Of a stretch of DNA of 64,000 nt, positions 36,501-49,601 are shown one piece after another. Numbering within the stretch: position 1 is the stretch's first letter; each line of letters starts with the position of its first letter. Source of the DNA: Pocillopora verrucosa (taxonomy: Eukaryota > Cnidaria > Anthozoa > Scleractinia > Pocilloporidae); contig NC_089318.1 of NCBI RefSeq assembly GCF_036669915.1, positions 21,702,755 through 21,766,754 on the forward strand. The letters are read 5' to 3'. The translations under genes were made by a program, and so were the position numbers. A model generated the notes under the pieces. The model saw only the letters and a program-made list of their open reading frames with translations. It was not told where the DNA came from and did not search any database.

Positions 36501-39500
36501 TGGAGTTGAAAAGACCAGGAATATTTTAATCTTTGAACGGTACATGTAATGTCTGACAATATTATTTCAATCAGTAAATTTCAAGTCGAATTCATTTCCA
36601 ATGAGCTAATGCCACTGATTTGCGTACCTCCATACTGGTGCATGTAGATCCGTGCAACACTGGTCCAAGGATAAGCCCAGGATTGATGCAACTGAGCTCA
36701 AACTTCTCATCATCTGTCGACAGAAACACGTGGAAATTTGAGCAAAGAAAACGAACATGGCGTGTTGCTAGAAACGCAGTTTTATTATTTCTTTCAATCT
36801 ATCTTTCTCTCGTTCGATTATGCATGGTTTCTGCAGCTTACTTGTCCATTTAATCCACAGTGTGATTTCCTTACCTCCCCCCCCCCCTCGAAAAAAAAAA
36901 CACGAGCTTGGCAATAGTCTCGAAAAGCAGCTGTTATCCGGAAAAGGAGCATGCGATAAAAGCCTAAGAGTGCATCAGCAATGGAGCCAATCCTAACTAG
37001 AACCCAAAAATGACTCCCTCTCTCATCTCTTAAAACCGAGCTACGCGGTTAAGATTAGTATTGGGCCTGACCTGGTAAATTCTTGACTAGTTCCCATGCT
37101 GCCCTCTCTGCCATCAGCTTGCTCTTTTCATAAGGGATGCTCTCTTCCTCAGATGCCCAGTCTTCCTCATTAAAGAGATGGTCTTCACCAGCGCGCCCGC
37201 CTAGTGTTGGAAGAAATATAACAATACCTGTATACTATTTGGACACTGCAAAATACTCACTAAGGGGCTGATTAAATGAAAGGTGTTGGATCTTTCACCT
37301 CAGCTGGACTCATTCCCTGATAAAACTTAAACCGCGAGATTGGAAAAGCAGACGGTCAGTTAGTTTCCTGCTGTTCGAACTCGGTTCCAATAACTTTATG
37401 AGCCTAAAGCCACTTTTGTAACCAAAATGTAGGGTATTTTTCATGCAGTGCAACGTCTGAGCTAAAAAATAAAAATAGTCTGTTTCATCTGCTGATATTT
37501 TCACTATTTGAATTTCAAAACTATCAATACCTCGATCTCAGTATAAACAAACTTGCAAAGAGAACCTTTCAGCGGTTACTGCAAGTTTTCTAGACGAACG
37601 TGGTAAATGGAAACATAAATAATGCAATTCATGATTTTGCCCGAAATTATGACGAAAACTACATGTTCGCATCCACTCTCTTTGGAGTTGAGCGCTTACC
37701 ATAGACTGCAGCACAAGAACTTGTGAGTACAACTCTTTTCACGCCGCCCTTGGTCTTGGCGCAGGCTTCAAGCACGTTCTTCGTTCCATCTACTGCGGGC
37801 CCAATCACCTCCATTTCATCTCTTGGAGTTGCAGCCGGGAAGGGAGATGCCACATGAATCACATAAGTGCAATCTTTAACGGCGCTGTGCGAGTAAGAAG
37901 CATAAAAAACCTTTAATTAAATTATAAGGGAAGTTAATGGTTGTGTATGGAATAAAGATAAGGGGGAAGTGGAAATTTACACCTCAATAAGAAAAACAAT
38001 TAGCTTCCCCCCAAAATTAGGATGAATGTGGTTAGCTTCTAGAATGAGCATGAAACGGAAGGACAAAACAAAACATACAAAACAGACAAGACAAAAGATT
38101 CTCGACTCAGACCTTTCTGCTTTTCTGATCAGATGCCTCGTTTTTTATGGCTCTGATCTCACAAAAATGTCTAAAGAATGTCACACATGAACCTAGTACA
38201 TGGCCTGGCTAACCAAAGAGCACTGTATGACTCACTGAGTTCCCAGCTGGTAGAGCAACTGCATGAAAAATTGAAGGCCCTAGGCACGATAACTTGCAGT
38301 AGACTAAGATTTTTGGTACTCTTGACAAATGCTTCACCAATCATTTCTTATTCGATAACAGAGCTTAAAATTTACCAACATTCTTTATCCCAAAATATCA
38401 ACAATTTGAAAATTTCTATCTTCCACACTCCGTCAACTAAAAAACTCGCAAATTATGCGTGTACGTGAATGCGGACCTACTTTTCTGACCCAGTCTTCCT
38501 AGCTTGGGAGAGCACGACCACTGCACAACACGTATATTAAAAGATTACATCACCTCGATGAAGGTGTAAGCGGCACAACATAAACCAAAATAATTTTATT
38601 GTTTTGTCGTAAATCGCTCAAGGAAGGGTCAATTGCAACAATGTAGTCCAAAAACTGGTGCTTTAAACTGAGAAAAATCGATTTACGTCGTAGAGGGTAC
38701 CTCGAACGAACAAGTGCATGATCTGAATATTTTGCAAGAATGTTTATCTTGTTCCCTCCACCATATCTTATTAAAAAGATTATAGAAAACCGTGTAATTC
38801 GAACGTTTAAATTGAAAAAGGAATTCAGCCATAATTTCTTTTATCCTCCTCTGCGCCGGAAAGGTTTAGAAGAACAAATTGAATCATAATTTTTGCAAAT
38901 GAATCGTTGCTCACAGTATGCATTTGCTTGATGTAAATCGCCAGAGAAAATAAACAATGCGACACGTCCATGATGGGCACACCTCACTGAGCCGATATCG
39001 TTTACATATCATACCTTGCTATGGACGGGGTTTGTAAAAGCTACAATTAGTCCAAAAATTAAAAAATTCAGAGTTCTAGGATTAATCTTTATTTTTACTT
39101 AACGATATGCGGATATTTTCGGTGTTACAGCAGCTCTGAGGGAACACCCCGAGGGCTTGCGTGACTAACCGTGTGAAGGAGTGCCAATTCATGTTTTCTT
39201 TTTCTGCACTCCGATGATACAAGCGAGAGCTTGACCAAAGAAAATTAAAGGGAAACTGATATTGATCTCATAAAATATACAATGCGACACGTCCATGATG
39301 GGCACACCTCACTGAGCCGATATCGTTTACATATCATGCCTTGCTGTGGACGGGGTTTGTAAAAGCTACAATTAGTCCAAAAATTAAAAAATTCAGAGTT
39401 CTAGGATTAATCTTTATTTTTACTTAACGATATGCGGATATTTTCGGTGTTACAGCAGCTCTGAGGGAACACCCCGAGGGCTTGCGTGACTAACCGTGTG

Positions 39501-39802
39501 AAGGAGTGCCAATTCATGTTTTCTTTTTCTGCACTCCGATGATACAAGCGAGAGCTTGACCAAAGAAAATTAAAGGGAAACTGATATTGATCTCATACTT
39601 ACTCAATCCAAGATTCTTTCTTTGTAAGATCTGCCTCGACCAATTCAAGCTCTGAGGACAGCTCTTTCAAAGGCTTCACTTTCTTTTCATTTGTTAGACT
39701 ACGAACCGTTCCTCGCACGATGTATTCCCTCGAGTCCACCAGCTGCTTCACAACGTGCATTGCAAGAAAACCGGACGCACCGGTTACAAGAACTCGCGTC
39801 AT
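33526..39802 (-). CDS. NAD(P)-dependent extended short-chain reductase, dihydroflavonol-reductase / cinnamoyl-CoA-reductase type
   Basis: An extended SDR that should reduce a carbonyl with NADPH; the substrate cannot be told from sequence. Eight exons in transcription order are 39802-39603, 37884-37700, 37200-37072, 36713-36628, 36430-36310, 35825-35745, 34708-34587 and 33669-33526. All are phase-consistent and encode 355 residues. The N-terminal Rossmann motif is TGASGFLAMHVV (residues about 7-18). The active site is Ser in LTSSCAAVYG (about 122-123) with Tyr152 and Lys156 in YEKSK. VDVRDVAAAHIMAL is also typical of this subfamily (animal relatives resemble yeast YDR541C/ARI1). No signal peptide or membrane segment is seen. 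The Met at 39802 is chosen because TRVLVTGASG follows it directly; a Met eight codons upstream is possible. Intron 1 (1.7 kb) holds a 325-bp tandem duplication that ends five bases from the exon 1 donor. Confidence 0.92.
34749..34884. repeat. Palindromic element, family 4 copy
   Basis: The arms read GGATCAATATCAGTGTCTAGG...CCCACCTACC and the complement GGTAGGTGGGTAG...TACTAATATTGATT around an A/T-rich loop. The same element, with the loop reversed, is at 56883-57019. It lies in intron 6 of the reductase gene, close to exon 7. Confidence 0.8.
38955..39597. repeat. Recent 325-bp tandem duplication in reductase intron 1
   Basis: Two 318-bp copies (38955-39272 and 39280-39597) are separated by 7 bp. 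I could see only two differences between them (ATACCTTGCTATGG against ATGCCTTGCTGTGG). There is no coding content. Near-identity implies a very young duplication or an assembly duplication. The second copy ends five bases before the exon 1 splice donor. Confidence 0.92.
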
Positions 39803-40473
39803 TTCGATGCTGTTGGTTGAGAGCAACGGAGAAGAAGGTCAAATTTAGCAACCGGGTGTGATTATTTGCCCGACTGGTCAAGTCGACGCTTCTTGGGTGA
39901 TTATTCGGGTCAGTCAGGAAGTGTTCAATTGGACTGGATTTGATCATGAAGTGGACGGCGGAACATGCACTAGGCACCGTAAGGAATACATGCTAATTCC
40001 TCATTTAAATTAAAGTTTTTTGTTCGAAACAATTTTACTACCCTGTAAAGACTGCTCTGATAACAACATCAGGTGGCAATCTGAGACTTGACCACAGACA
40101 AATCGATTAATCAAAGCTGATATATGAACAGTTGTTTTTGATGCTCATTTGGTAGTAGTGTCAAAAGCCGTACCCGTAACTCTTTAAATCAAAATGCTCT
40201 TTTCTTCTCTTAACGGCCTCTTAAGTTGTCCTCCTGCAATTGACGTATTGTGAGTGAAAGCATACAGAAATGGATACGTTTAATTTTGAAATGTTATTTC
40301 GGTAGTAGAGATCTGTAAAGTTCAAAGAAATCCTTTTATAGACATAAAAATTTTGTATGGAATTAACATCCCTTGAAAAAATATTTATGTCTGTTTGGCT
40401 CCAAAAACCCTGTAAAATTTTCAGAATGGTGCTCTATGATGTATTCTCGAAGCAAGATATGCATTAAATTCAT

Positions 40474-40600
40474 CGCTATGAACACTACTGAACTAGTAGT
40501 TGAAATAAGACCTGAAAAAAAATTCAGGTCCCTAACGGGATTTGAACTCATGACCTCTGCGATACTCGGTGCAGCGCTCTACCAACTGAGCTAAGAAGCC
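40474..40600 (-). repeat. tRNA-derived SINE copy with intact tRNA-like head
   Basis: Read on the minus strand from 40600, the head GGCTTCTTAGCTCAGTTGGT contains a good Pol III A box (TAGCTCAGTTGG), and a B-box-like AGTTCAAATCC follows. After the head come a CAGGTC hairpin and the tail AACTACTAGTTCAGTAGTG. The anticodon arm does not fold as a normal tRNA and there is no tRNA-like 3' half, so this is a SINE and not a tRNA gene. Confidence 0.8.
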
Positions 40601-40656
40601 ATCTGGGAACTAGTTATTATATTGGATCTAGGTAAACCTTCGAAGTGGTGAATAAT

Positions 40657-40891
40657 GGCTGTAAACATATGAAAATCATATCTGTGTACTGCTGTTGAAG
40701 AAACGAATATAGAATCGATCCTCGCGCTTATGAACACTACTGAACTAGTAGTTGAAATAAGGCCTGGAAAAAAATTCAGGCCCTTACGGGATTTGATTTT
40801 GTAGTGTTCATAACTGCGGGGATTGATTCTATATTCGTTTATTCAAGCGCAGTGCACACATATGATTTTCGTATGTTTACAGCCGTTAAAT
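40657..40891. repeat. Two further SINE fragments in opposite orientations
   Basis: Positions 40657-40797 are a minus-strand copy truncated inside the tRNA-like head. Positions 40798-40891 are a plus-strand tail fragment (GTGTTCATAACTGCGGGG...TTTACAGCCG). Together they make a large imperfect palindrome next to the copy at 40474-40600. Confidence 0.75.
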
Positions 40892-41569
40892 TCATCGTTA
40901 TAATCAATATTATTAATAGCAATTGCCATTATCATTACTCAAGAGATTATAATCTCTTGCATTTCTGTCGTCTTAATTATTATCATAATTATCTCATTCA
41001 AGGAAATCTTTTGGTCATAATACTTAATTTTATCACTGGTTAAATCATAATTTTCTTATTGCTTTTTCCCAGTGTTTCTTGCTATCGTTGTTCCATTATT
41101 TTTTAATGATCTGGACCGTGGACAATTAGAAACCCGGCAGGGAGGGGTAGGAAAACTCTAGTTGGTTAATCATTGAAAACATAAACCGTATTTGCATAAA
41201 TGTTCAAATTGTTACGAAATGTAGACTAAACAGCGAATGTTATCGTGGATACAAATGCGCCTAACTGTGCTATAATCCGAAATCAACCTTAGCTTATGAA
41301 CGAACTTTAGCATCAGCCCTCGATTAACCTAAAGAGGTGCGTTTCAAAAACGAATTTTTAACGCGAAATCTCAATTGCGTAGCAACCGAACAATTAGGGA
41401 TGAGGAGAAGGAATTGAAATTACGAGGATAGCTTTCTGCGTCCAAAACAGCTGGGGAGATTAATCCATAGCTGTGTTTGAACGTAACAGTCTTATCTATT
41501 TATAAACTGTTGTTAACTCCGATGTTTAACTAACATTTTCCGCTCCACCGCGAGGAAGACATTTTTACC

Positions 41570-44500
41570 ATGGCAAGGAAGAAGAAAGGAAGTTGGACGA
41601 GTCGAATCTGTGCTGTTGTTATTATCCTGGCTTTAGCTGGCACAATGTCAATGAACATATTATTCATCTTACACACCACTTCTCGAGGTACGAGCCAGGA
41701 AAAGGAACCTATGGAATATGATCACAAGTTTCATAATGTTCCGCAGATTTCAGTTGCTCCTCCGGCTCAATATTGGTTGAATGGAAAGGGAAATTCGCTA
41801 ACTCGTGAAGGTACGTATTTTAAATAATGTTTACGCTTCTCGAGCTCGAATGTATGTATTTCGCTTTAGTGTTGCGTGCTTTTGAGGAATTTATTAGATG
41901 AACAACGTATAAGTTTGAAGAAAATCGCTTTGCCTTCCATAAAGTGTTTAAATCTCGGTTTAATACCGCTTATAATCACAACATTGGCATATCCAAGGCT
42001 CCAAAATGTAAATTATATATATATTTTTTGAAGCATATCAATTTACAGGAGTTCAAAGTATGCGTTAATTTATAGAATTTGGAAACAGTCAGCAGCGTAG
42101 TATTCTAGAAAATTACATCCTCTCGACTTTTATTTATCCAACGGTATTTACCTTCGGGTCAAAGACGTCGATGCGGATATTGCAATTATTACTAAATGTT
42201 ACACGAAATGCAGTCCAGTTGGACCATTAATTTCCCCGGTATTTTGACCCTGCTTAGGTTTTTTTAAGAGTGCTTAATTTATTGGAGGTTTCTAACTATT
42301 ACGCATGGAAAGAAGAAAAATAAAATTAGTCGTTATTTTTCTTTTGAACCAGAAATTCTGACGAGTACGATAATCACTCACATCGCACTTTTTGTAGTGC
42401 TTTTGAATATTATTCAGTTCATTCAGCCATTAACAAATAGCTATTGTTTTGTTTTGCTTTATTTCAAACTTTTATTTCCTTCTCTACCTTTCTTTCCTTA
42501 GGGATTGGGTTGCTAACGGCAACAGAGAGTAAATATGTAGATTTAGAGGTGTTCTCGAGTAAAGAGAATGTTTCAATTACCATCAACGGACAACAGGTGT
42601 GAAGAAAAAATTTCCTCATTCAGTTTTTACGTTATTAGTGAGCAAAATGGCGGCGCCGTTATCGCTGAAAACGTATTCTAGGCCCATAAACCGTAGTTTC
42701 ATGAGTAATTCATCAAAAATAGTAATAATAATTATGATCACAGTAATAATAATATTTTTAATAAAAATAATAAGTAATGGTAATAAGATTGAGTATAATC
42801 CAATTCATGAAGCGGAGACCAATTCGGTCTGTAATGCTACGAGTGATTAACATAATCGGACGACGACCGCGAAACGGGAGTCCGATTTGTTAATCACGAA
42901 TATGATTACAGGCCAGATTGGACGACACGAAGTCCTGTGTTACCATTAATCAAAACCGTTACAATTTCCTAAAATGAATTACTAATTAATAATTGAAAAA
43001 ATTACAAATTTTCGAGAAAAGAAGAATGGGCAGGTTACAAAAGAAAGGGAAAATTGAATTATGATTGAACCCAAGGTTGTGATTGGTTGATTTAAACTAC
43101 AACTTTGAAAATGATTGGTTGATTTGAACAAGAACTTTGAATAAGATTGGCTTATTGAACTGTCCGATTATTGACAATAATAATACTAGTAATAACGATA
43201 GTGGTGCTAATAACAATAACGATATAAATAAAGATGATTTGCACAAGTAAGTAAGCAAATATCCTTCCTTTGATGAAAAGGTTGAGAAGCAAACAATTTT
43301 TCCAGAGATTCCAGCTTAGGGAATACTGCGAGCTTTTACGTACAGATAATGCCAAAGGGCAGGAGCCCAATGGACTCCTGCAAAGGGTCACTATGTACAG
43401 TCCTGATCTAGGCGTGTATTATTTCTTCGCAAAGTGGAGGCCATTGTGCAGTTTGCGGGACGAAATTGTTACGAACAACTAACCGACAAAAACCTGTATT
43501 TCGAAGGATGTCGACTATTTTATTGCTTTGGTATTATCTAAAAGCTTACTTGTTTCGTTCTGTACAATAAAAGCGAAACATTCTCTCATTTTGAATCAGA
43601 TATCAAACTTAATTTTGTCGGAGTGAAATGTAACGTGTGAAAAATGGAGTAATACCTCTCCGGGGACATAACTCGGCTAGGAGCCACTTTAAGCAGGGTC
43701 ATGTTCAGCTTGGTGAGACGCTCAGACTCAAAAAAAACAAACCTTTTTACTAGAAAATTCCGTTATTTTCTCGACGCTATGAAATGAATGTAACCGTTCA
43801 ACATTTTGGAGAAAGTAAATGTTAAAGTCGTACCCAGACCCCTCATAGTATCTTAAATTGATTCAATATGTCTAATCAATAGATTTATGTGTTTTTTCTT
43901 GTTTAGAGGGTCGATATTTCCGAGATGTTACTAAGAGGACTGAATGTTGTAGTTTTAAATGAAGTAACTGGCGCTGTGATGTCCTCGAGATGGTTCGATA
44001 CATATGAGTCAAAAGAGGACAGCGGTTATCTTATGGAATTTCTTTCAAATTTAAAAAACGGCAGGATAATCTGTTTTGCCGTGAAGGTGCGTACAGACGG
44101 AATATGAAGTATGGAGTTGTTTCTACAAGCTAGGAACTTACGTGTATCCTATACGTGTTGGGAGATGACGAAATCTATCTATAATGAGCCTAACAATAGG
44201 TCTGTCGAGCGCAAGATCAATTCATCATTCTTTGTTATGAGAGGAGGAAGGGGTTGGGAGAAGGACTAGTTGCCGGGTACAGACTATTATCTTAAAAGAA
44301 GACGCCAATTTTGAGCTCGGATTTCGCGTAATAAAAGGATCTTGGGATCAAAAAGTTCTCAGTCGCCGCTAAGATTTCCGAAACTTAGACCTTCGGAATT
44401 TGCGCTCGAAGGCTCTTTTAAAAAGCTACGAGGGTGTCAAAGGGATGTTGGCTTTTACGGTTAACGGTTAAAATTTTGGCCGTTTTACGGCTAATAGTCA

Positions 44501-47500
44501 ACCCTATTAAGACCCTCAGTTACTGAGAAACCTCTGGTTGACAATAAATAATATCGTTGTACCGTAGACGTAGGCGGGACGTATGATGAGCTGTACAACG
44601 CCTGATAACATGACCGATGCATTATCTATTCAGCAACCATAATTTTCATCTTGTGTACTCAGCTGAGCGGGTGAAATAGAAAATATGTGACAACGGACTC
44701 ATTCCTTCTTATCGTTTAGGACGAGGCGTCTCTTTCCTTATCAGAGAGCACGCGCATGTTCATCAAGCGTTTGGGAAGTGCTTACATCGATCAGCTAAAG
44801 TGGAGAGGCATGTGGGTGTTTATTGTCCAACGGTTGGGCACTCGAAACATTGTGTACGGCGAGAGTTTTCAGGATGCACCGAATCTTAACCAGTGGGCAA
44901 GACCAGTGAGGCTACACGTAACCGCACAACTAGTGGCAGAAAATATTGTCAACTGCAAATGGGACGACTCCGACGCTACCAAGAGACGAAGAGAATTTTG
45001 TGAAAAATATGAAGGATATGGCAACGTTTGCAATTGTAAGTACATGTATAATCTGAGCTGTCATTGAGAGCCGGTAGCCCTTCAAAAGTGCTGGTTAGTG
45101 GGGCATCTTAAGCTTGTTACTTTCACCTTGTTTTACCATAAGTTGTGGTTAAAAATCGCATGATTACAATTAATGCGTTATTATCTTACAAGCAAAATTT
45201 ACCAGTAGCATGTTTAGATGTTTGCTCGAAGGTTTGTGTGATCTTCGTGGAATGCATTTCACCTGAATAGTTTCAAGTTTTTTCCAGGTATTTTTATGAT
45301 TTTTTACACTCCGCGGAAGTCTTAAAATTAATAAGCCATAACATGCTTTCTGTAACTTCGTGAATTTGACGTAGTTCTTCATAGGGACTCATCAATTCCT
45401 TCTTTGTTTCTCAGGTGACAATCCTCTTTCGCTAGAATTTGACCCGCCCTCTTTTAGAGACAACAGCCGACTGAAGTTGCCCGTGGCGGTCATGGCTGGT
45501 AACAGACCAAGTTACCTACTACGCATGCTCTTAAGCCTTCGTAACGTCGAGGGTCTGGATCCTAGTTTGGTAACAGTTTTCATCGATGGTTTTTATGACG
45601 AACCTGCCTCGGTCGCTAAACTGTTTCAACTACATGTGGAACACCATGCAGGCTCGGGGAGATTAAACTCCAGAATTTGTCAGGTATAGCGTGCTTAGAG
45701 CGTTTAGTCGTAAAGTTGGAAGTTCCAAGAGGGTTTTCCCCATCTACTTAATTTTGTTCTAATGATTTTCATTTTTGTGTTATTTCCCTCAGCATTACAA
45801 GAAATCGCTGACAGCTTCGTTTGACAAATATCCCGATGCTGATTACCTTGTGATCTTAGAAGAGGATCTCGATATGTCCGTTGATATCCTCAGCTATTTT
45901 AAACAACTTCTTCCTGTCTTAGAAAACGATGAAAGCCTTTATTGCATATCAGCTTGGAACGACCAGGTATGTTTGGTGTTGAAAGGCTGGACTGTTCACG
46001 GAATACAGCTTAACTTTTTTTATACAACAAAATTGATCGCGACGCTTGAATCGCAAAAATATTGATGCATGTTCTGAATTACTAATGAGTTGGGATGAGA
46101 TGAAAACACATCTCGTCCACGAGAAGTAAAAGTATTCCAAATTCTCCCACCGACGCAGCACCACAGTTTCTTAAGAAGCTTACCCCCCGTATTCCATGTT
46201 GCTTGGACTACTTTTTCTACTTAAAATTCATATAACTCTTAATATTGATACAGATTCTGAATTGTTGAAATACCTGATACCTTCTTCAATTTAACTTCGT
46301 AGGGTTATGACCATCTTGCAAATGATCCTGCCATGTTGTACAGAGTAGAGACCATGCCAGGATTAGGATGGTAAGGGATGCGTTAGTTATTAAGAATGGT
46401 ACTCATACTAAAGTTCAGAGATAAAACTATGGCGACCACTTTTGAAAAGGAGATTGCTTTCCTTTAAGATAGCAGCACAAACTTAAATTAGCTGTCTCAA
46501 TTCTTCGCTTTCGCTTTTGAAATTGCTTTATTCTGAATTCTTTTTTACGGAAACGGTTAGCATTACGTCATCCAATATACCTTTTGACGTAAAAGCAAAG
46601 TAACAAACCTTGGTGATGAGGCAAGTTAGTTTACAGGTAGAATTCAACCAGGAAATGGAAGAGCGTAGGGATGGAGTCTGATGAAATCTATGATTCGTGT
46701 GTGGCTTCAACTAAAAAGGGCAAGCCTTAATCAGCAACAGTGATCAAACACGGAAAATTCTTGAAAGTCCTAATTAGATGCGGGCTGAACGATCCTTTCT
46801 TTTTCCCCATAATGTGTTGCACCCTAAATGGGAGTTGGTTGTAAAAATTTCAAAAACAATGATTGAATTTTTTGGTGAAAAATGGCCACCAAACTTTGTC
46901 GGTAGCCATCGCCGGCCCAACCCATTTTTCTCTACGTAACAAACCCCTCCTTTCTCCCTCAGGGTGTTAAAGCGTAAGATATACAAGGGGGAGCTAGAGG
47001 AGAAATGGCCGAAGCCCCATCAGTCAGCTGACTGGGATATGTGGATGAGGCTTCCTTCCATCATCAAAGGTCGTGAATGCATCATCCCGGACATTTCTCG
47101 TACTTATCACTTTGGAGCCAAAGGACTTAATGTGGGAAGCTTTATGCAGAATATTTATTTCAAACATCATGCTCTGAACAAAGAAACAAATGTCAAGTTG
47201 AATGCGGAAATGATGTATAAGGATAACTACGAAAGAGAAATATTTCGTCTAATAGGGTAAGAACCTTGTTTTAATGTTAAAAAAAGTGAGCATCTAGCTG
47301 GAGCTAATCCCGGTTTCCATAGCATGAAGCTGCTAGGAGTATTACTATGCGATGCCAGTTCATCGTAAGGTTACCCCCCAGCTTTTCATCAGGCTTCCTT
47401 GAAAACTCACCGGAACCCATAACGCAAATCATTTTACTCACCTGCTTCACGTTTATCCAGTTGTTACCTCATTAAACATTTAGGTTTTCCAGTTTATAAC

Positions 47501-48112
47501 ACGTAACCTCTCCTTTCTAGATCACTACATTATCTAGGGAAGAGTTGATGAGAATGGAAAGGTTTGTCAGCTACAGGGTGTCATTTTGACATAACAAAAA
47601 CTAGCTAATTTTTCAGGCAAGCTATAGCAGCTGTAGGGGAGATCTGCGATTCAGATCTTCGGAGTGAGGAGATTAAAACCGAATGGCCCAAACACTTTCC
47701 GAAGTTTTCTTAAATGGTTTAGTAATGAACGATATTCTAACGTGAAGTTCAAGGCAGCAACAGTGAGCTTTTTGTTTTGCGTTTCAGTGAGGCTAAGCTT
47801 TTAAATCATTCCAAAAACCCGTGCGCAAACCTCAAAGACTTTGTGCCAGACACCGCTGGACAGACGTATTTGTTTTACCTACGTATGGATAATCCAAGAG
47901 ACTACACCACGTGGTCCAACATAGCGCGTTGTTTTCAAATGTGGGATCTGGACCCCAGAGGATTTCATAGAAGTACGTGGAGATTCTGGATCAAGAAAAA
48001 TCATATTTTGGCTGTTGGGTGTCCTGCTTCTGTTTATTGTATGAAGAAACCGAAAAATCTAAATCCGATTTATCTTCCAAACAAAGAGACGAGACCGAAA
48101 GATCTTATTTAG
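41570..48112 (+). CDS. POMGNT1: Protein O-linked-mannose beta-1,2-N-acetylglucosaminyltransferase 1 (POMGNT1)
   Basis: A Golgi type II enzyme that adds GlcNAc in beta-1,2 linkage to O-mannose, as on alpha-dystroglycan. Nine exons (41570-41810, 42502-42596, 43907-44086, 44720-45035, 45415-45683, 45793-45966, 46303-46370, 46963-47256, 47788-48112) are phase-consistent and encode 653 residues (human 660). A short basic cytosolic tail (MARKKKGSW) precedes one membrane anchor at about residues 13-36. The stem domain follows (exons 2-4, lectin-like ILEI/FAM3 fold) and then a GT13 catalytic domain. Diagnostic blocks are [20 protein letters not shown], the metal-binding EEDLD (EDLD at 391-394), [32 protein letters not shown] and [16 protein letters not shown]. 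The C-terminus [18 protein letters not shown] also matches human. Cnidarians may have several GT13 paralogues, so one-to-one orthology is inferred. Confidence 0.93.
42820..42965. repeat. Dispersed repeat family 5 copy in POMGNT1 intron 2
   Basis: It carries the blocks TAATGCTACGAGTGATTAAC, GGGAGTCCGATTTGTTAATC and GACGACACGAAGTCCTGTG. A relative is at 49370-49440 (GGGAGTCTGATTAGTCAATC, GACGACACGAGGTGTTG). It is followed by A/T-rich simple sequence. There is no coding content. Confidence 0.6.
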
Positions 48113-48353
48113 CTGATTATCTTAATTTGCAAAAAAGGTAGCGCTCCTATAGATAGGGGAGTTTGTTCCCGATAGACAAATGTTGTAATTATGAAAAGAG
48201 GCATTACTCTTGGGCACTATTTATTTTGTGGAATAATTGAATATTATAACTGATTATTGAAAATAATAACCGAAAAGACTTCCTATTTAATCCTCAGGTT
48301 TCCAAGTACACTACAATAATACGAATTAATTTTTCCTAAGGGTCTTGATATTA

Positions 48354-48890
48354 GCCGGCAAGTGAAGAATTTAAAGAAAGCGACAAAACTTTCAAGTCTG
48401 TAATATACGTTTTGACAGAAACCTCTTAATGTTGGAATTGCCCTCGGAAATGCAAGTAACCTTAATTTTTCCACACGTGTTAGAGAGCACTTAGTCAGTG
48501 ACAGGGCCTCTCACATTTTCAAGCATCTGCAAGATTCTGCACATTGTCGCGCTTTGTGTTCAGCACATAGTTTCCATGTTTTGGATCACGCCTCTACCGG
48601 TCTTCAACTCAAGATAAAAGAGGCTATTCATATTCAAAGAGAACAACCATCCTTGAATCAAAAATGACACCAGGTAAATCTAAAACTATCCTTTTAATTC
48701 TCTCAATTTCATGCTTTACCTCTTTTCTTGTTGTCACCATTTATCATAACTAGCGTTTTTCTACTTACTATATAATTCAACTTTCAACGCTTTGTACATC
48801 AATTAACTGAAGATGACACTCAGAAGTTTCTGTCGAGACATGTATCACAGACTTAAAAGTTTTGTCGCTTTCTTTAAGTACAAATTAAAC
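48354..48890 (+). mobile_element. Penelope-like retroelement remnant (GIY-YIG domain end with inverted flanks)
   Basis: Plus-strand 48484-48664 translates to EHLVSDRASHIFKHLQDSAH then, further on, CRALCSAHSFHVLDHAST and KIKEAIHIQREQPSLNQ. This pattern matches the C-terminal end of the GIY-YIG endonuclease region of Penelope-like elements. The sequence TTTCTGTC...ACAGACTT.AAAGTTTTGTCGCTTTCTTT occurs twice in opposite orientation, at 48354-48425 (minus) and 48828-48890 (plus), as expected for the rearranged terminal repeats of this class. The reverse transcriptase part is absent, so the copy is dead. Confidence 0.65.
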
Positions 48891-49601
48891 TTAGAAATTC
48901 TCTAAGAGCCTCAGCGAACTTCGCTAAACACGTACGTCGAAAAAAACTTTATCTTCGCGCACTTCGTGTTCAACAATCTGTACTCAAAGAAGATAATGGA
49001 CACGTAACATTAATATTCCAGACACTATCTATTTCTAATAGCCACGCGCAGCCGAATTCTTCAATGGTACGCGCACTAACGCGGCACCCTTCAAAAGTAA
49101 AGCTTTGCGCAAATGACACATTAGACATGACTAGTTATTTAGGTGATTATTCGCATAGAATTAGGACCATTAGTTATTAAAATGAAACGTGTTTTTAACA
49201 AGGCCTCTGTTCGTTACTAATATGTCTCCTCAACTCAAATTTGAAGCACATCAGTACAAGACATCAACATTCCACTAATAAAACAGTATTAAATTTAATG
49301 TCATTATCTACTATGGGTCACTCTTCGCTTACAAACTTGCTTACAATTGCCTTAAGGTTCACAAGTGGGAGTCTGATTAGTCAATCACGAGTATGACTAC
49401 GATCAGAATTTGACGACACGAGGTGTTGTTACCAATTAATTATAATTATAACATAGCTAGAAAATTTGTCTAATCAGATTCAATTGCGCGAACGTGCTTC
49501 ATATTCCTATTGTGCACGCTCAAGGCGTCAGCAAACATCCCTCGAGGAAAAAAATTTCCATCGGGTTGAAAATGTTATAAAACAATTGGTTCATACGTCA
49601 G

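Larger units (their letters stand above)
39803..41569. other. Divergent intergenic region between reductase and POMGNT1
   Basis: It contains the two genes' upstream DNA and a nested cluster of tRNA-derived SINE fragments (40474-40891). No further gene is seen. Confidence 0.6.

Noticed and set aside
40501-40600. A tRNA gene on the minus strand
   Set aside because: The A and B boxes are good, but the anticodon arm does not fold normally, there is no tRNA-like 3' end, and the sequence continues into a tail shared with neighbouring copies. It is a SINE.
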